The notes beneath the pieces were generated by a model, which searched no databases, was not told the origin of the DNA, and saw only the letters and a program-made list of their open reading frames with translations. From a virus: 34,787 nucleotides of DNA. The first letter of the stretch is position 1. Each line of letters starts with the position of its first letter. This document shows, one piece after another, positions 9,201 to 16,700 of the stretch. The position numbers and the translations under genes are program-made. The DNA is taken from positions 1 through 34,787 of IMG/VR virus record IMGVR_UViG_3300043399_000792; one strand, 5' to 3'.

Positions 9201-9824
9201 GGCATAGGCAACATTACTACGCTGGAAGTAGTAACAATTGCCAACGTCAAGAGCACAACAATTTCTACCAGTACAACCAGTGGTGCTCTAAGGGTCGCTG
9301 GTGGCGCCGGTATTGTTGGTAACGTGTATGCAGCAAACGTCTTTACAGCTGGACAAGTATCGGCAACTGGCAACGTCACTGGCGGCAACATTACCACAGG
9401 CGGCATAGGAAATATAACAACTCTTGAAGTTGTAACTATTGCCAACGTCAAGAGCACAACTATTTCTACAAGCACAACAAGTGGTGCGTTGAGAGTAGCC
9501 GGCGGTGCTGGTATTGTTGGCAACGTATATGCAGGAAACGTCTTTACTGGTGGCCAAGTCAGCGCAACAGCCAACGTTGCTGGCGGTAATTTGACCACAG
9601 CTGGACAAGTTTCAGCTACATCGAACGTCACTGGTGGCAACTTAAACGCTGCTGGTCTGAGCTTGAGTGGTAACGTTGTTAGTGCATTGAATATGACAAC
9701 AAATATCACCACAACAGGTAACATAACAGCGGGAAATATCTCAGCTACAGGTAACATAAATATTGCTGGAGCTCGAGCAGCCACAGTTGACGAAGCTACA
9801 GCATTGGCAATAGCGTTAGGATAA
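3243..9824 (+). CDS. Giant repeat tail fibre protein (2193 aa)
   Basis: At 2193 residues it is by far the largest protein here. The N-terminal part (about residues 1-260) has DLGSPTRRFNDLYLSG and two NGA-x-L-x-G units followed by an NG(T/S) stretch. Next come GNGSQLTGLP...YLPTYTGNL modules (copies near nt 4038, 4167, 4311, 4740, 5643, 6345). Long arrays of the 17-residue VSATGNVTGGNITTAG-type repeat follow, interrupted by three PG-x-N-x-Q-x-x-FN-x-NG modules. A non-repetitive DLTVNG...DPIIGLGRG module lies at nt about 7340-7640, and a tandem 67-aa duplication at 9201-9602. There is no distinct C-terminal head; it ends GARAATVDEATALAIALG. The composition (Gly, Asn, Thr, Ala, Val; almost no Cys or Trp) suits a long beta-structured trimeric shaft. 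The late promoter at 3216 precedes it. Role as a host-recognition fibre is inference. Confidence 0.8.
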   Translation: MTNRIPLIINAGTGQIQELPSGDNLLLTNNDIIGVGSITAANGIVTGGNVVATGNVQGTYFIGNGALLTGLNVGSAGKIANGTSNVDISTINGAVTIAVAGTPNVAVFNGSNITVGASILPAANVTYDLGSPTRRFNDLYLSGSTIDLGGATISANATAVIITNPAGGTFVSQGSSSDIEATTVTASGNIQSTGGIFIGNGAGLFGVVASSNVGSAQKIENGSTQMDVPVSGGNIIANIGGVIGVVEISTGGISTTGNVTASYLIGNGSQLTGLPASYSNAEVSTYLASGTNSANIVTTANISGQYILGNGSQLTGLPATYTNSNVADYLPTYTGNLVSLTGDVTTTANISGAYILGNGSQLTGLPATYTNSDVANYLASGTNSANIVTSGNLSGGNVVATVGTSAVLFSNGTATLSSDYVSDLTGVNLFKDGDAQLYANGNVLIYSDSGTTNKTWTFGADGVLAAPGNIDATGDVTGANILTTGRVSATGNITGAYIFGNGSQLTGLPPVYNDSNVAAYLPTYSGNLASLTGPVTTTGNVTGGNVRTGGLVSAAGGVQTAAAVSAAGNVTGGNIVTANSVLSANNVSAGGNVTGGNVITTGFVSSLGNVQAANVRTQGIVSAAGNVVTDGYFVGNFAGNITGNLTIPGSNTQVVFNTNGNADAVAGFTYNKDANTMTVLGVVSAQANVIAGNVETAGNVTATGNVVGGNLTTTGVAIATTVSATANIVGGNLTTAGQVVATANITGGNIGTTGRVSVGGNVDASNLNASGLSLSGNVLAPLNTGFDITTSANVTGAYILGNVAFATGIPATYGDSNVAAYLPTYTGNLASLTGPVTTTANVTGGNVNTGGGVSATGAVTAGTTVNATGNVTGGNLTTAGQVSATGNLVTGGNALVTGFVQATGNVTGGNIVTTGLITTTGNVAANNVTSTNVLASGQVSATANVVGGNLNTAGAVSATGNVAGGNLITAGLVSATGDVTGANLTTAGAVSATGNVVGGNINAAGLSLSGNIISPINTVQNITTTANISGQYIIGNGALLTGLPTGYSNAEVAAYLPTYTGNLVSLTGPVTTSGNVTGGNINTGGGVSATGAVTGGSFSTTGNITGANVTGTNVSASLVSATGNVVGGNLITGGTISASGAISAAGNVLTNGIISAAGNVVTSGLFIGNFQGNITGNISVPGANTQVLFNNNGNVGAAPGFTFDAAANVLNVPGNIVATGNVSGGNVLTAGLIQATGNSTAANFVTTGAVQATGNSTAGNFVTTGVVQATGNIVGGNFVTSGIVQATGNIEATGNISGGNILTTGRISTVGNIFANNVMATSNIGGGNLYAATDALVVGNITGGNIITNALVQAATLNTTGNAVIGGDLTVNGNITYINVTDLNVEDPIIGLGRGPNNSSLVTNDGKDRGEQLWYFNTAGNVEQSAFIGYQASTGKMLAAVSAGIANDIVTVSQYGSFVVGTLEAANVTATTNISTGNISGTGQFSTLGNVVAANVNTGALSLSGNVISPLDVTGTVTAQNLIATGNVSATDIDAFANVSGGNLTTNGFVTATGNVTGGNILTSGLISATGNATAGNINTAGAVSAIGNIVGGNIITSGVSGNISGANVISSTTLSATANVVGGNITTAGIVTATGNIVTGANAIISGFVQSTGTVTGGNINTAGVVSATGNITGGNIVTGGAISAIGLVNATGNITGGNIITGGRVTATGNVAGGNIISSDQISAAGNINGGNIVTPNTVSALSVAASGTVSAVGNVTGGNINTGGLITAAGNIIGGNVTTAGLFSASGSVAAGTTISAAGNITGGNIITGGVISSTGAITALANITAPNFIGNLIGNLGAPGANSQIMFNLNGIISGDTGLTYDFTTNALSVGGTLATNNGGDLNIDGRISAAGNIITGTGNVSGGNLLGTVISASGNVIGGNISTGGLVTATGNVTGGNIVTSGAVSATGQVSATANVIGGNISTGGLVTATGNITGGNITTAGIGNITTLEVVTIANVKSTTISTSTTSGALRVAGGAGIVGNVYAANVFTAGQVSATGNVTGGNITTGGIGNITTLEVVTIANVKSTTISTSTTSGALRVAGGAGIVGNVYAGNVFTGGQVSATANVAGGNLTTAGQVSATSNVTGGNLNAAGLSLSGNVVSALNMTTNITTTGNITAGNISATGNINIAGARAATVDEATALAIALG
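4038..6460 (+). repeat. GNGSQLTGLP/YLPTYTGNL fibre modules
   Basis: Dispersed in-frame modules of about 50 residues: GNGSQLTGLPA, then Y-x-N/D-S-x-V-A-x-YLPTYTGNL and SLTGPVTT. Clear copies start near 4038, 4167, 4311, 4740 and 6345, with a degenerate copy near 5643 (GNVAFATGIPATYGDSNV). Related short NG-x-LLTG units occur in the 2522 gene (near 2830) and the 10164 gene (near 11096 and 11726). Confidence 0.75.
5160..8885 (+). repeat. Three dispersed PGxNxQxxFNxNG spacer modules
   Basis: Three related non-17-aa modules, near 5160-5290, 6745-6890 and 8740-8885, each read GN-x-x-GN(I/L)-x-x-PG-(S/A)-N-(T/S)-Q-(V/I)-x-FN-x-NG, then G-(F/L)-T-(Y/F) and a short hydrophobic strand. They break the repeat shaft at roughly 1.6-2 kb intervals and may be hinges or knobs. 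Confidence 0.7.
9201..9602 (+). repeat. Tandem 201-bp (67-aa) duplication in the giant fibre
   Basis: Copy 1 starts at 9201 and copy 2 at 9402, exactly 201 bp apart. Both encode GIGNITTLEVVTIANVKST, then ISTSTTSGALRVAGGAGIVG and NVYA-(A/G)-NVFT. The proteins are nearly identical, but the DNA differs at many synonymous sites. Confidence 0.9.
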
Positions 9825-9828
9825 TAGA

Positions 9829-10164
9829 ATGGCAAATACTTTTACACGAAAACTTAGTAGACAGATAGGAACCACAGCCACACAAGTTGGTAGCTACACA
9901 GTTGGTGCGGCTACAACCACAGTGGTGGTTGGACTATCAGTTACTAATATCACTGGCAGCACAGTGTCAGCTAATGTCTTTATTCAAGACAATGCTGCGG
10001 CCAACACTTATTTGGTAACAAACGCACCAATTTCATCAGGTTCAAGCTTGGTTGTTGGTGGCGGCGATCAAAAAATTGTGTTAATCACTGGCGACAAAGT
10101 TTATGTTCAGAGTAGTGCAGCCACTAGTCTGGATTGTGTCATGAGTATAATGGAAATCACATAA
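9829..10164 (+). CDS. Small conserved virion-associated protein (111 aa)
   Basis: 111 aa starting MANTFTRKLSRQIGTTATQVGSYTVG. It is all-beta in character, with VVVGLSVTNITGSTVSANVFIQDN in the middle and SGSSLVVGGGDQKIVLITGDKVYVQS near the C-terminus. From memory, close relatives (MANTFTRK...IGT...VGSYTV...GGDQKIV...GD) are common beside fibre genes in marine T4-like phages, without known function. The ATG lies 4 nt after the giant fibre stop, with AGGATAATAG as ribosome binding site. Its stop overlaps the next start (TAATG at 10162-10166). The tight coupling on both sides suggests a structural or assembly role with the fibres, such as an adaptor, but this is inference. Confidence 0.75.
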   Translation: MANTFTRKLSRQIGTTATQVGSYTVGAATTTVVVGLSVTNITGSTVSANVFIQDNAAANTYLVTNAPISSGSSLVVGGGDQKIVLITGDKVYVQSSAATSLDCVMSIMEIT

Positions 10165-13100
10165 TGAGTTATGTAGGCCTTAATCCGCAAACGCCGCTGC
10201 TTAACACCAGCACAGAACAATTGAGCGGCAACAGTGTTGCCTTTCAATTTCCGCTGTCTCGTGCCGTGGCGTCGGCTTCAGATCTTGACGTACTGATCGG
10301 CAATGTACCCCAGCGCCCAAATACGGATTATGAAGCCGAAAACACCACTATTGTGTTTCAGTCGCCACCACCCAGCGGCCTAAACAACATTACCATCACA
10401 TATCGTGCAGGTGCTCTTAACAGTTTGAATTTGCAGGCCAATGTGTTCCCAACAGGAACAGCGGCCGCGCCAGGCGTTTACAGTTTAGCAGCAAACAATA
10501 CTGGCTTGTACTGGGGCAACGCCTCAACACTCAGTGTGTCTATCGGGGGAACCGAAACAGTCCGTTTCAATGGAAACACTATTTCTACAACTGCTACAAC
10601 TGGTGGTATAGTTACTACTGGTGGTATCGGTACCGGCGGCAACGTTCACGCTGGTGGCGGACTTTATGCTGATGCAAATACCGTTAGCACATCAGTTAGT
10701 ACAGGTGCTTTGGTTGTGGCCGGCGGTGCTGGTATTGTAGGCAACCTAAACATTGGTGGTAGCATTACCTGCGTTGGTGACTTCACAGTCAACGGAACAT
10801 TTACTACAACTGGTACAGATAGTCTGGACGTTACAGATCCGTTTATCTTCTTGGCCAACGCCAATCCTGCTGACACATATGACACTGGTGTTGTGAGTGA
10901 ATACTTTGATGGTACCAACACTCGATACACAGGTTATTTTAGAGATATCACAGACAACAAGTACAAATTGTTTGGTAACTTGTTGACCAAGCCCGGCACA
11001 ACAGTTGATACAGGTAATGTAAGTTTCGCATATCAAGATTTAGTTTTGGCTAACCTTAGCGCCACTGGCAACGTTTCGGGAACGTACATTCTTGGTAATG
11101 GTGCGCTGTTGACTGGTATCATTACCTCGGTCTCAAACGTTACAAATGGTACCAGTGGCGTTTATATTCCTGCACTAAACGGCAACGTTTTATCTAACGT
11201 CAATGGCGTGACCATCGTCAACGTTACTTCAGGTGGTGCAGCAGTAACTGGTGCTATTACTGCATCAACAACTGTGAGTGCAACTGGCAACATCAACGGC
11301 GGTAACATTAACACTGCTGGTATAATGAGCGCAACTGGTAATCTTACCAGTGCAGCCAACGTCAGCGGTGGCAACATCCTAACTGGCGGAATGATATCGT
11401 CAGCAGGCAACATTACCGGTGGTAACGTTAATACTGGCGGCCGTGTTAGCGCAACTGGAAACTTAGTAACTGGTGCTAACGTTTTAGCAACTGGTTATGT
11501 TACTGCGACTGGAAACGTGCAAGGCGGTAACATTCGCACTGGCGGGCAAATTAGTGCAACAGGTGCAGTGTATGGTGACAGTTTTACTGGCACAAATGGT
11601 GTCAGTGCTGGCACAACACTGGCTGCAGGAACAGATATTACAGCTGGTGGCACAATTAGTTCAGTTGGAAATATTAGCACAGGCGACGGTATGGTTGCTG
11701 TGGGCAACATTAGTGCCAGTTATTTCCTTGGAAACGGTCGATTGCTGAGTGGCATCGACGCTACAAGTATCCAAAACGGTAACTCAAACGTTCGAGTAGT
11801 TGCCAGCAACGGCAACGTGGCAATTGGTATCAGTCCTACTGCCAACGTTGTAGTTGTGGCCAACACAGGTTCTTATACAACAGGTCTAGCCAGTGTAACT
11901 GGCAACGTCATTGGTGGTAATATTACCACAGGTGGTTTAGTAACTGCCACAGGCAACGTCACAGGTGGTAATATTACCACAGCCGGTGCTATTAGCGCAT
12001 CTGGAGCAATTACATCAGCAGCTAACGTTGCTGGCGGAAATCTTACCACTGGTGGTGCAGTATCAGCAACAGGTGCAATTACAGGCGGAAGTTTTGCAAC
12101 TTCTACCACAGTAAGTGCTACAGGCAACGTCACCGGCGGTAATATTATAACTGGTGGTGCTGTGTTGGCAACTGGCGTAGTAAGTGCCACAGCAAACGTC
12201 ACAGGCGGAAACCTTATTACAACTGGTGCTATCAGTGCTGGTGGTCTAGTTAGCGCCACAGGCAACGTCACCGGCGGTAACATCAACACTGCTGGTATCA
12301 TTAGCTCAACTGGTAACTCAGTACACGGTATTGCTAACGTGCTGGCTGGTAATGCAGTCATTACTACACTTGTACAAGGTGCAACACTCAGCGCAACAGG
12401 AAACGTTGTTGGTGGTAACTTAAACGCAACAGGCCTAAGCTTGAGTGGAAACGTTGTCAGTGCGTTGAGCATGACAACAAACATTACTACCACTGCAAAC
12501 ATTACTGGTGGCAATATTAGCACTGCCGGTAATTTGGCAGCACCAACTGCCGTAGCAGATACAAACACAACTCAAGTTGCTACCACAGCATTTGTGATAG
12601 CCCAAGCAAGTGCAGCAAGTCCATCGGCAATTGCAGCCTCAGGTGCAGTTGGTACAAGTCTGCGCTATGCTCGCGCCGATCACACTCACTCAGGTGTAAC
12701 TTCTGTTAACGGTAGCGCAGGTGCAATCACTAACATAGCTACAACAACCGGCACACTGGCACAATTTGCAGCTACAACATCTTCACAGTTAGCCGGCGTA
12801 ATTAGCGACGAAACTGGATCAGGTGCATTAGTATTTGCAACAAGTCCAAGCTTGACAACCCCTAACATTGGTGCTGCTACTGGTACCAGTTTGAGTGTTT
12901 CTACTGGTACAGTAACACTGGGCAACATTGTCAACGGCAACGGCAACGGTGTTGGTAACATTGGTAGTTCAACAGTGTACTTCAACACAGCGTTTGTCAA
13001 AGCAACATCAGCACAATACGCTGACTTGGCAGAAAATTATCTAGCCGACGCTGAATATGCTCCGGGCACTGTTTTAGTATTTGGCGGCGCTAACGAAGTC

Positions 13101-13391
13101 ACAGTGTCTACAGTCAACGCAGATTCAAAGGTAGCTGGCATTGTTTCTACAGATCCAGCACACGTTATGAACAGCGGCTTAGAAGGTGATCATGTAGTGA
13201 CGTTGGCATTGACTGGACGAGTTCCTGCTAAGGTACTCGGTGCAGTGCGTAAGGGCGACATGATGGTATCGGCAGAAAACGGGCATGCAAGAGCTTGCTC
13301 AACCCCTGCTATGGGTACTGTGATTGGTAAGAGCTTGGAAAACTTCGATGGCGAAGTGGGCACAATCGAAATTGTTGTAGGACGATTATAA
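10164..13391 (+). CDS. Large tail fibre protein with C-terminal YADLAE domain (1075 aa)
   Basis: The start is ATG at 10164 (MSYVGLNPQTP), overlapping the previous stop by one base. An upstream TTG in frame at 10134 is less likely. Domain order: residues 1-85 form a module with NVPQRPNTDYEAENTTIVFQ also seen in the next gene; near residue 180 is STGALVVAGGAGIVGNL; about 205-290 is a DFTVNG...DPFIFLA module like that of the giant fibre; then 17-aa repeats to about residue 790. RYARADHTHSG at 834-844 is a classic phage-fibre motif. The C-terminal domain from residue 952 (YADLAENYLADAEY, GTVLVFGG, KVAGIVST, MNSGLEG, GRVPAKVLG, GTVIGKSLE) is shared by many phage fibres. Probably a receptor-binding fibre. 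Confidence 0.85.
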   Translation: MSYVGLNPQTPLLNTSTEQLSGNSVAFQFPLSRAVASASDLDVLIGNVPQRPNTDYEAENTTIVFQSPPPSGLNNITITYRAGALNSLNLQANVFPTGTAAAPGVYSLAANNTGLYWGNASTLSVSIGGTETVRFNGNTISTTATTGGIVTTGGIGTGGNVHAGGGLYADANTVSTSVSTGALVVAGGAGIVGNLNIGGSITCVGDFTVNGTFTTTGTDSLDVTDPFIFLANANPADTYDTGVVSEYFDGTNTRYTGYFRDITDNKYKLFGNLLTKPGTTVDTGNVSFAYQDLVLANLSATGNVSGTYILGNGALLTGIITSVSNVTNGTSGVYIPALNGNVLSNVNGVTIVNVTSGGAAVTGAITASTTVSATGNINGGNINTAGIMSATGNLTSAANVSGGNILTGGMISSAGNITGGNVNTGGRVSATGNLVTGANVLATGYVTATGNVQGGNIRTGGQISATGAVYGDSFTGTNGVSAGTTLAAGTDITAGGTISSVGNISTGDGMVAVGNISASYFLGNGRLLSGIDATSIQNGNSNVRVVASNGNVAIGISPTANVVVVANTGSYTTGLASVTGNVIGGNITTGGLVTATGNVTGGNITTAGAISASGAITSAANVAGGNLTTGGAVSATGAITGGSFATSTTVSATGNVTGGNIITGGAVLATGVVSATANVTGGNLITTGAISAGGLVSATGNVTGGNINTAGIISSTGNSVHGIANVLAGNAVITTLVQGATLSATGNVVGGNLNATGLSLSGNVVSALSMTTNITTTANITGGNISTAGNLAAPTAVADTNTTQVATTAFVIAQASAASPSAIAASGAVGTSLRYARADHTHSGVTSVNGSAGAITNIATTTGTLAQFAATTSSQLAGVISDETGSGALVFATSPSLTTPNIGAATGTSLSVSTGTVTLGNIVNGNGNGVGNIGSSTVYFNTAFVKATSAQYADLAENYLADAEYAPGTVLVFGGANEVTVSTVNADSKVAGIVSTDPAHVMNSGLEGDHVVTLALTGRVPAKVLGAVRKGDMMVSAENGHARACSTPAMGTVIGKSLENFDGEVGTIEIVVGRL
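11260..12540 (+). repeat. 51-bp (17-aa) repeats in the 1075-aa fibre
   Basis: The same repeat family as in the giant fibre (for example VSATGNVTGGNIITGGA), interrupted near 11570-11880 by non-repeat segments including the FLGNGRLLSG unit. Confidence 0.8.
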
Positions 13392-13783
13392 TGAGTTACA
13401 TTGGTTATACACCACAAATTGGGCAGTATCGAAAAATTGATACACCAACCTTTAATGGAACGACTACATCGTTCCCTATAACAGTGGGTGGTGTATCTGC
13501 TACACCCCCTACTGCTTTTGCTATGTTTGTGGTGCTCAACAATGTACCACAAAACCCCGGTGTTGATTTTAGTATTTCAGGATCAACAATAAGTTTTGCG
13601 TCAGCACCGGCTGCGCTAACACCGTTTTTTGCATTGATTTTGGGCGATCCACTATATACTGGCATACCCGGAGATGCAACTGTTATCAACAGTAAAATTG
13701 CCGATGGAGCAATTAGTTGGGACAAATTTGGCACAGACACGCAGTCACGCCTGACTGCAAATCAAATTATTTTTGGAGTTTAA
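13391..13783 (+). CDS. Small fibre-associated protein, paralogue of the upstream fibre N-terminus
   Basis: 130 aa, starting at ATG 13391, which shares one base with the upstream TAA (TAATG). The N-terminus MSYIGYTPQIG matches the MSYVGLNPQTP start of the 1075-aa fibre. Both then have a beta module with NNVPQNPGVDFSISGSTISF, corresponding to NVPQRPNTDYEAENTTIVFQ in the fibre. This VPQ-x-P-x-x-D-(Y/F)-x-(I/V)-x-F module recurs in phage fibre proteins and is probably a capsid- or baseplate-facing attachment fold. The C-terminus (GDATVINSKIADGAISWDKF) is the IAD-G-A/S-I-x-x-x-KF pattern common in fibres. It may compete with, or complete, the attachment of the 1075-aa fibre. Confidence 0.7.
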   Translation: MSYIGYTPQIGQYRKIDTPTFNGTTTSFPITVGGVSATPPTAFAMFVVLNNVPQNPGVDFSISGSTISFASAPAALTPFFALILGDPLYTGIPGDATVINSKIADGAISWDKFGTDTQSRLTANQIIFGV

Positions 13784-13786
13784 GAG

Positions 13787-16700
13787 ATGGCACGACAAAG
13801 AATTTATGAGTATGCGTTTACACCAGGTGGAGCAGGCACAGGAACAGTAAAGTTTCAAGGTCGCTACAACCTGGCCGACATTCTAGCCATCTACGATACT
13901 ACAAATGGCAAAGCTCTTTATAACTTTGCTGATTCAGCATTGGGTGGTACAATCACCTGGGCTAACGGTGCTACTGCTGATTTCCCAGCAACTTACACTG
14001 GGGTATCAACATTGACACTTGAAGTCGATTGCAGCATGTGCGACTCAACTGACAAGCTGGCAATTTATGTAGAAAATGAATATTTAGAAACACAGCCCTG
14101 GGCTTTTGGCATGGACGCAATCGGTCGTAGCCGTGTTGCTAACCCCGAAGCTCTAATTGACGCTGACTTTGAATACGGCTTACAAAACACAAAGTGGCAG
14201 AACTTTTCAACCAACAACAACATTCCGGGATTCTTTGAATACACTGGTGCTGATATTTTGTATTCAACCAACGGTTATGTAAGTTTGTTTGCTGGCGATG
14301 ACTTGATTACATCCAACGTTGACACAGCAGTAAAGTTAAGCAACCCAGGAACACCAGAGTGGGTCACAGACGATTTTGCATTGTTGGTAAGTCAAACACA
14401 AGGCAATACCACAGCATTTGTTACAACTTATACCACAGCCAATGTGCCTAGCCCACAAGAACGAATGTTCAATGTAGCCAGCACAACTGGATTCAGTGTC
14501 AACGACAACGTATTGTTGATTCAACGCCCCCAAACACCGCTGACTACCATAGCAACTGCCAATATTACCAGCAACGCTACAACCACAGTTAACGTTGCCA
14601 ATGCTGCTGGTATTGTAGACGGTGCTTACATTATTGTAGAAACTGACACTGCCAACGTGTTTGAAACCATGGCAGTTACAAACGTTTCTGCAAACGCATT
14701 GACAGTGGTTCGTCGAACAAACAACACCAACGGTGGTAGTTCTAGCATTACAATTGGCAACGATGTTTATGTTGTTGCTGATTTAGAAATTGCTCGAGTG
14801 CTTGAAGTTACCGATGGCACAACACTGGAACTTACACGTGGGTGGTATAATATTCCCAGTATTGATTACTTGTATCCTGGATCAGTGCTGCAAAAACTCA
14901 GCGGTAACGTTGAATTGGTACAACACACAGCCATTAGCAGTGCTGTAAACGGTACACAAACCATTACTCGTGGTGCGTTCAGTTCAACACCATTGACCAC
15001 CGCTGGTGCTGGAAGTTTAATGATTCGCATGACTGGATTGTACAATGCTAGCACCAATGCCAACATTCCATTAATTGCAGTCAACGCCCCAGACCATGGA
15101 ATTGGAGAAGGCGAAGGCGAATTTTGCACAGTGCTCAATGCTATTGACAGTGATGTTGAAGGTATTAACATTGTAGCAGCAGATGGATATAACACCAATA
15201 ACTTTGCTTATTATCCACACCGAGATCCAGCGTTGGCTCTTGGATTCCCAATGAATCAAACTGATACTATTGTGCGAGAAGCATATCCGTTTACCGGCGC
15301 TGATCTTGACATTGTCAGTATCACCAGTGATGGCGGAAATCCAAGTACTATTACAGTAACAACCAGATATGCACACGGCTTAGTTCCAGGAACTCCAATT
15401 CTTGTGGATATGACTGCGGGTTCTAACTATGCGTATGCCCTGGGCAGTTTCTTAATTGTCAGTGTACCAAGCACAACAACATTTACATTTACGGCCAAAG
15501 CAGGTGCGATTGTTGGAGGTTCGTTGTCTGGTATAATCAACGTTCGTAGCAATGCAACATTTGCACCACGTCCGTTTGACGGAGGTGTTATCCTAGGCCC
15601 CGGCGTCCCTACTCGTGGAGCAAGTGCGATCCGTCAAACCAAGAAATACTTCCGTTATCAATCCGGTAAAGGCATCCTGTTTACTTCAGGTACCATGCTC
15701 AAGCCAACATTTGATATCACATCAATTACAGCTAGCGGAACAGCTCCTGGAAGTACTATCACTGTGACAACCGATCTTGAAAACGGATTACAAGTTGGTG
15801 CTTCTATAGTGTTGATTGGTATCAATACCAGTGGGTATGATGACGGTACAGTGTATCGAGTAACATCGATAGTTAGTGACCTTACATTCACAGTGGTAGC
15901 ACAAACCACACTGGGATCAACTTCACCTCAATTGGCCCCACAACCAAGAGTTAACGTTGCATCATGGCACGGTAGTTCGATTCGTGCTGGTATCTTTGAC
16001 GACCAGAACGGCATGTTCTGGGAATGCGATGGCGAAAACATCAACGTTGTTCAACGTAGTTCGACCTTCCAGGTCGCTGGTTTGGTTTCTGTAGGCACTG
16101 GAACTAACCTTGTGGTTGGCGACTCAGTATCTCGCTTCCAAGAACAGCTCAACAACGGTGACGTAGTAGTCATCCGTGGTATGACACACACTGTGACAAG
16201 TATTCTTGATGAACAGCGTATGACTGTGGTTCCGGTGTATCGTGGCGTATCTAACCAAAACCGTGTTAAGATGTGCTTGCGACAAGAGATTCGCGTACAC
16301 CAAGAAGATTTCAACATTGACCCACTCGACGGCACAGGTCCTAGCGGATATGTGTTAGATGGGGGTAAAATGCAGATGTTGGGAGTTGAATACTCTTGGT
16401 ACGGTGCAGGTTATGTACAGTGGATGGTTCGTGGACAAAACGGCGAGTTTATTATGGCACACCGTCGACCCAACAACAACGTTAACTATGAAGCTTACAT
16501 GCGTTCGGGTAACTTGCCAGCACGCTACGAAGCTATCAACGAAACGCCAGTCAGCAGCCTAGAGTCGGCGATTAATGCTATCCAGACTACTATCACTCTC
16601 AAAGATGCAACAGAATATCCAGACGCTAGTGTAGCGTATCCGGCCTATGTCATGATTGACAGTGAGATTATCAAGTACTCAGGTAAAACTGGAAACCAGC

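Larger units (their letters stand above)
4630..9720 (+). repeat. Long array of 51-bp (17-aa) repeats in the giant fibre
   Basis: Dozens of degenerate in-frame copies of a 17-residue unit. Three consecutive perfectly phased examples are VSATGNVAGGNLITAGL, VSATGDVTGANLTTAGA and VSATGNVVGGNINAAGL (nt about 6110-6260). The phase is kept over long stretches, and the array is interrupted by distinct modules. DNA copies differ mostly at third positions. Confidence 0.85.

Noticed and set aside
4630-9720. Regular 51-bp DNA periodicity that could suggest a CRISPR array
   Set aside because: Units are in frame with one long ORF, diverge at third positions and have no unrelated spacers between identical repeats. 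It is a protein-coding repeat.
8408-9835. Long minus-strand open frame (475 aa, rich in LPPVTLPVA)
   Set aside because: It is the antisense of the fibre repeats. The repeat codons (GGT AAC, ACT GGT and so on) contain no reverse stops, so long shadow frames appear all through the fibre genes. It has no start signal, and the product is a low-complexity mirror of the repeat.
10134-10163. Upstream TTG start for the 1075-aa fibre
   Set aside because: It lies inside the preceding gene and lacks a Shine-Dalgarno. The ATG at 10164 gives MSY(V/I)G, which is matched by the paralogous start at 13391.
15533-15538. TATAAT inside the 1322-aa structural gene
   Set aside because: There is no -35 match at 16-18 bp, no GCAT downstream, and it lies within a coding region with no gene start nearby.
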